IMG/VR virus record: IMGVR_UViG_3300032296_002723
Span: 1-24,498 of that record
From: a virus
DNA: 24,498 nucleotides
Direction: 5' to 3' (one strand)
Shown here: positions 21,450-24,498 of the stretch, one piece after another
Layout of the letters: the number at the start of each line of letters is the position of its first letter
Position numbering within the stretch: the stretch's first letter is position 1
Notes under the pieces: generated by a model
Database searches by the model: none
What the model was told of the DNA's origin: nothing
The model's input: the letters and a program-made list of their open reading frames with translations, nothing else
Program-made: the position numbers and the translations under genes

Positions 21450-22788
21450 GAAGAAAGAACTCAGAGTCCTATTAGCCGTAGAATCCTTAGAAGGAAACGG
21501 ATCCCAGAAAGAAAAACAAAGGTTGATCTCCGAAAACTTGTCGGAAGAAATGCTTTACATCTTAGATGTTTGCTTTAACCCTTTTATTACAACCAAACTT
21601 CATAAATTAGATTTACATCAGTCGTTGGATGTTCCCAAATTTCCAGGATTTGATACATTTAAAAGTCTAGTTGAAGATCTAAAAAAAGCACCAGCTGCCA
21701 ACGATTCCCTCAGATCTAGGGCTAATTCATTAATTAATTCAATAATTAATGAAGAAGATTTGTCTGAAGACATGGGTCTTAGAGTTATTCTAATGAAGAT
21801 CCTAACAAAAAGAATGAACATCGGGATTGGAGCTAAGTTAATCAATAAAGCAGTAGGAAGGGAGCTAATACCTGACCCTTCGGTAATGTTAGCTTCTGAC
21901 GACCAGAAGGAAGTGGCAGGATGGAAAAAAATCTACTGCGAAGAAAAATATGACGGGGTTCGAGTAATTGCAGTCGGAAACAGAGAATCTGGATTTCAAT
22001 TTTACACAAGAGCTTTTAACGAACTAGACAAAAATAAGCTTTCTAGAATCGAGTCTGAGCTAGTTAAGATGCTCCACTCTGCCAACGTGGTTTCGGACGT
22101 CTTCTTTGATGGGGAACTTACGGATCTAAACCGGAAATCCGTCTCCGGAAAAGTAACTCAAATCCTAAAAGGAACTGCTCCAAACGACATCGATAAAGGG
22201 TTTATTTTCAATGTTTTTGATATTGAAAAATCTGAAGTTTTAAAGACAGGAAAAGGAAATATCCCTTTTATTAAAAGAAGGCAAGAACTCCAGTTTTTAA
22301 CTTCATTCCTCCTCGATGAAAGTCCTGTAAAATTAGCTCGTCAATGGGTTGTAGAATCAATGGAGGAAACTCAAGGCATTTATGGGTTGATAGTTTCCAT
22401 GGGAGGTGAAGGGGTAATTTTGAAGCCAGAAGATCACGTTTATGAGTGCAAGAGAAGTAGAAACTGGGTGAAGTTAAAACAGGTCCAAGACTGCGATCTA
22501 GAAATTACTGGCTGGTTTCCCGGAGAGGGAAAGAGAGAAGGATTCATCGGAGGATTTATTTGTAAAGACTCTAGCGGAACTTTGGAGGTTAGAATTGGAT
22601 CTGGATTTACCGATAAAGACCTCCATGAGCTAAGTCAGAATCCAGAATCCTTGATTGGAAAAATTGCAGCTATTCAATATAACGAACCAATCACAGATAA
22701 ATTTGGAGGACGCAGCTTGTTTCTACCTCGGTTCATAGAAGTACGAAGCGATAAGACATCAGCAGATGATATGTCTAAGATGTTTTAA
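21448..22788 (+). CDS. ATP-dependent DNA ligase (T4 gp30 type)
   Basis: ATP-dependent ligase that seals nicks in phage DNA replication and recombination; 446 aa (T4 gp30 is 487). The N-terminal 150 residues are the helical DNA-binding part (LSEDMGLRVILMKILTKRMN, IGIGAKLINKA). The nucleotidyltransferase centre is intact: motif I EEK167YDGVR, FYTRAFNE, motif IV D221-G-E223-L, motif V E321GVILK326 and WVKLK344. A C-terminal OB domain follows (EITGWFPGEGKREGFIGGF then VRIGSGFTDKDLHEL). It heads a replication group with the clamp loader gene 40 nt downstream. Confidence 0.93.
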   Translation: MKKELRVLLAVESLEGNGSQKEKQRLISENLSEEMLYILDVCFNPFITTKLHKLDLHQSLDVPKFPGFDTFKSLVEDLKKAPAANDSLRSRANSLINSIINEEDLSEDMGLRVILMKILTKRMNIGIGAKLINKAVGRELIPDPSVMLASDDQKEVAGWKKIYCEEKYDGVRVIAVGNRESGFQFYTRAFNELDKNKLSRIESELVKMLHSANVVSDVFFDGELTDLNRKSVSGKVTQILKGTAPNDIDKGFIFNVFDIEKSEVLKTGKGNIPFIKRRQELQFLTSFLLDESPVKLARQWVVESMEETQGIYGLIVSMGGEGVILKPEDHVYECKRSRNWVKLKQVQDCDLEITGWFPGEGKREGFIGGFICKDSSGTLEVRIGSGFTDKDLHELSQNPESLIGKIAAIQYNEPITDKFGGRSLFLPRFIEVRSDKTSADDMSKMF

Positions 22789-22828
22789 TCAGAAACTAAA
22801 GGACCCCAGACCACTATAATCATCATCT

Positions 22829-23776
22829 ATGATCCAAGATCTATTAACTGAAAAATTAAGACCCAAAGAAATAAGACACATGATTCTCCCCCAGAGAATT
22901 CGTGTCCTGTTTGAAAATAAAGGGATAAACCACAACGTCCTTTTAGCAGGTTCTCCAGGATGTGGAAAGACAACTCTTGCTAAGATTTTAGCTAAAGACC
23001 TTCCCCATCTTTTTATCAACGTGTCTGACGAGAGCTCGGTTGACACAATCCGTAATAAAATTAATGACTTTTGTTCTAATATTTCTGTATTGGATGGAAA
23101 ATCTTCTAAGAAGGTAGTCATTTTAGACGAGTTTGACGGAGCTTCGGATCAGTTCTATAAAGCACTAAGGGGAACGATCGAAAAGTTCGCAGGCAACACG
23201 AGATTCGTTGCTACGTGCAATTACATCAACAAGGTTCCGGATGCAATCCAAAGTAGATTTGAAGTTATTAACTTTGATCCTTCTACTTCAGAAGAAGAGG
23301 AACTGATCAAGGAAGAATGGAGATCTAGAGTAAGACTAATTCTAGGTAAGTTGGGAATCACTATCGATGATGATTCTTTGACTGCATTTGAAAAGTCTTA
23401 TTTTCCAGACTTTAGATCTGCTTTGAATAGAATTCAGTCCTGGTCTATTGAAGGGGTAACTCAGCTGGACCTTGCTAAGGTTAAAGAAGCAAACTGGTCT
23501 TATGAAGACCTTTACAAGATGATTATGACCTCCAAAGATCCAGTAAACAACTACCAAGTTCTTGTTGGACAGTATTCTACTAAAGTAGATGACGTTATGA
23601 CTTCTCTAGGAGGTGAATTTATCGACTGGATAGTAAAGAATCACCCCGACAAGGCTAAGATTATTCCAGCTACCATTGTATTGGTTGCTTCACATCAAGC
23701 CCAGAGAACTGCAGTAATTGACCCTGTGGTCTCCCTGCTTTCTCTATTTTTCCAAATTCAAAAACTAGTCGACTAA
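22829..23776 (+). CDS. Clamp loader AAA+ ATPase (T4 gp44 type)
   Basis: Sliding-clamp loader large subunit, 315 aa (T4 gp44 is 319), which uses ATP to open and load the DNA polymerase clamp. Walker A is G41-S-P-G-C-G-K47-T-T, Walker B ILD100-E-F-D, sensor 1 ATCN131, and the arginine finger SR143F follows in QSRFEVINF. The C-terminal collar region is helical. The N-terminal LTEKLRPKEIRHMILP is typical of gp44/RFC-like loaders. Its partner subunit (gp62) is not recognised here; the next gene overlaps its stop by one base but does not resemble gp62. Confidence 0.9.
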   Translation: MIQDLLTEKLRPKEIRHMILPQRIRVLFENKGINHNVLLAGSPGCGKTTLAKILAKDLPHLFINVSDESSVDTIRNKINDFCSNISVLDGKSSKKVVILDEFDGASDQFYKALRGTIEKFAGNTRFVATCNYINKVPDAIQSRFEVINFDPSTSEEEELIKEEWRSRVRLILGKLGITIDDDSLTAFEKSYFPDFRSALNRIQSWSIEGVTQLDLAKVKEANWSYEDLYKMIMTSKDPVNNYQVLVGQYSTKVDDVMTSLGGEFIDWIVKNHPDKAKIIPATIVLVASHQAQRTAVIDPVVSLLSLFFQIQKLVD

Positions 23777-24117
23777 TGGAACTACTACCGGAAAGAATCA
23801 GAAGAAAAGGATTTTTCTATGATCTAGAAAAAAGAGGAACTAAAGCTCTTATTTACAAACAAACTGATGCAGAAGATGGATTTGTGGCTGCATATGAGGT
23901 TTTTAAGATCAAAGTAGATCAACCCAAAGTGGTATTTGGAATTCAGTTAAACGAGAGGGAAGTATTTCCTGCTAACGAAGACTTTGGTAAATGGGCTTGG
24001 ACTCTTCCTTCACGAGAAAGAGCGGAGAAAAAATTCCAATATCTTGAGAATCTAGTTGAGGAAGGACCAAGTGAAGAAGTTTTTGAAGAGACTTCAGAAG
24101 GAGAAGATGATGAATAA
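23776..24117 (+). CDS. Small acidic-tailed protein; function unknown
   Basis: A 113-aa protein starting in the stop codon of the clamp loader gene (TAATG). The ordered part (residues 1-90) reads RIRRKGFFYDLEKRGTKALI, YEVFKIKVDQ and ANEDFGKWAWTLPSRERAEK, a beta-beta-helix feel with conserved-looking aromatic residues; the last 25 residues are strongly acidic. I know no function. The tight overlap suggests a job linked with replication or host take-over. Confidence 0.75.
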   Translation: MELLPERIRRKGFFYDLEKRGTKALIYKQTDAEDGFVAAYEVFKIKVDQPKVVFGIQLNEREVFPANEDFGKWAWTLPSRERAEKKFQYLENLVEEGPSEEVFEETSEGEDDE

Positions 24118-24454
24118 GACAGCAATTCTGTCTGTCATTTTAATCGTTTTAGGACAAGCCGGAGCTTGGTTCCAGCAGTTTGCACAGGCTAGGTTCGAAT
24201 GGATGAGAAATAATCTTTGGGTTAATATTCTAATCTTTGGTTCTTTCGTCTCTTTTGCATTTGTCTTCGCAGCAAAATACGGAATTGATTCTTTTGGCAG
24301 CGCTTGGTCGTATCGTCTAATTCAGTTCTCCGTTGGTATATTTGTTTTCACCTATCTGACCCACGTCTTCTTAGGAGAAACTATTTCGGTCAAAAATGGA
24401 ATTTGTATAGGGCTTTCCGTTTTGATCATTTTAATTCAAGCCCTTTGGAAATAA
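24107..24454 (+). CDS. Small four-pass membrane protein, SMR/DMT-like layout
   Basis: About 115 aa with four hydrophobic segments: ILSVILIVLGQAGAW, NLWVNILIFGSFVSFAFVFA, RLIQFSVGIFVFTYLTHVFL and NGICIGLSVLIILIQALW. The frame is open further upstream to an ATG at 24056, but that would overlap the previous gene by 62 nt; ATG 24107 (or 24110) gives a natural membrane-protein start and an 11-nt overlap. Length and pattern (last segment after LGETISVKNG) resemble small multidrug-resistance/DMT-type proteins, but no key Glu of the EmrE site is seen in the first segment, so transport is not claimed. Confidence 0.75.
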   Translation: MMNKTAILSVILIVLGQAGAWFQQFAQARFEWMRNNLWVNILIFGSFVSFAFVFAAKYGIDSFGSAWSYRLIQFSVGIFVFTYLTHVFLGETISVKNGICIGLSVLIILIQALWK

Positions 24455-24457
24455 GAA

Positions 24458-24498
24458 ATGAAAAAAAGATTAATTATAGTAGGAAAAGGTGGATCTGG
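24458..24498 (+). CDS. Start of a P-loop protein, cut by the window end
   Basis: ATG 24458 begins MKKRLIIVGKGGSG, 3 nt after the previous stop. A beta-strand followed by GKGGSG fits a Walker A P-loop, as in nucleoside monophosphate kinases or other ATPases. Only 13 full codons are visible. Confidence 0.6.
   Translation, partial: MKKRLIIVGKGGS

Noticed and set aside
1-24498. tRNA genes, CRISPR arrays, insertion sequences, integrase or attachment sites
   Set aside because: None seen on reading both strands; coding density is high and intergenic gaps are under about 120 nt.

Overview
This window is a stretch of a large, AT-rich, T4-like contractile-tailed phage (myovirus) genome. Every convincing gene is on the + strand and genes are tightly packed. 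T4-type hallmarks recognised from the translated sequences are: tail sheath (gp18), two tail tube paralogues (gp19), a gp26-type baseplate hub protein, a gp4-type head completion nuclease, a gp55-type late sigma factor, two portal paralogues (gp20), an ATP-dependent DNA ligase (gp30 type) and a clamp-loader AAA+ ATPase (gp44 type). The start codons have A-rich leaders and essentially no Shine-Dalgarno sequence. Stops are almost all TAA. SD-less, A-rich leaders are typical of Bacteroidota and their phages, so I infer a Bacteroidota host with moderate confidence; nothing in the window names it.

Layout: 1-3540 holds sheath, tube A, tube B and a small head-targeted candidate, closed by a strong terminator. 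3552-6449 holds the gp26-like protein, a small +1-frame reading frame directly behind it, and a long low-complexity protein. 6486-9627 holds dCMP deaminase, an ECF-like sigma factor, a membrane protein, a Cas4/RecB-like nuclease and a monocistronic unknown gene between a TATAAATA box and a strong terminator. 9658-12029 is a four-gene operon of unknown function: two membrane proteins, then two related beta-rich proteins. 12077-16679 holds a 951-aa repeat protein with a probable -1 frameshift extension, then three small proteins, closed by a terminator. 16697-21411 holds gp55-like sigma, gp4-like nuclease, an unknown protein and two portal genes, the first cut by an in-frame amber codon. 21418-24498 holds ligase, clamp loader, a small unknown, a small membrane protein and the first codons of a P-loop protein.

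The most interesting points are these. (1) Four small proteins share an N-terminus like the T4 capsid targeting sequence, each ending in the (L/I)xE prohead protease motif; one of them carries a GNAT acetyltransferase motif, so it may be packaged in the head and injected. (2) There are two probable recoding or frameshift sites, behind gp26 and at an A9 run in the 951-aa repeat protein, plus an amber codon inside a portal gene. (3) Tail tube, portal and an unknown beta-rich virion-like protein each occur as paralogous pairs. (4) Two different sigma factors are present, with at least two promoter-like motif classes (GATATATAAAG/TATAAATA versus CGTATATTT).

No tRNA, rRNA, CRISPR array, insertion sequence, integrase or origin was recognised. 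No gene-free stretch exceeds about 300 bases.
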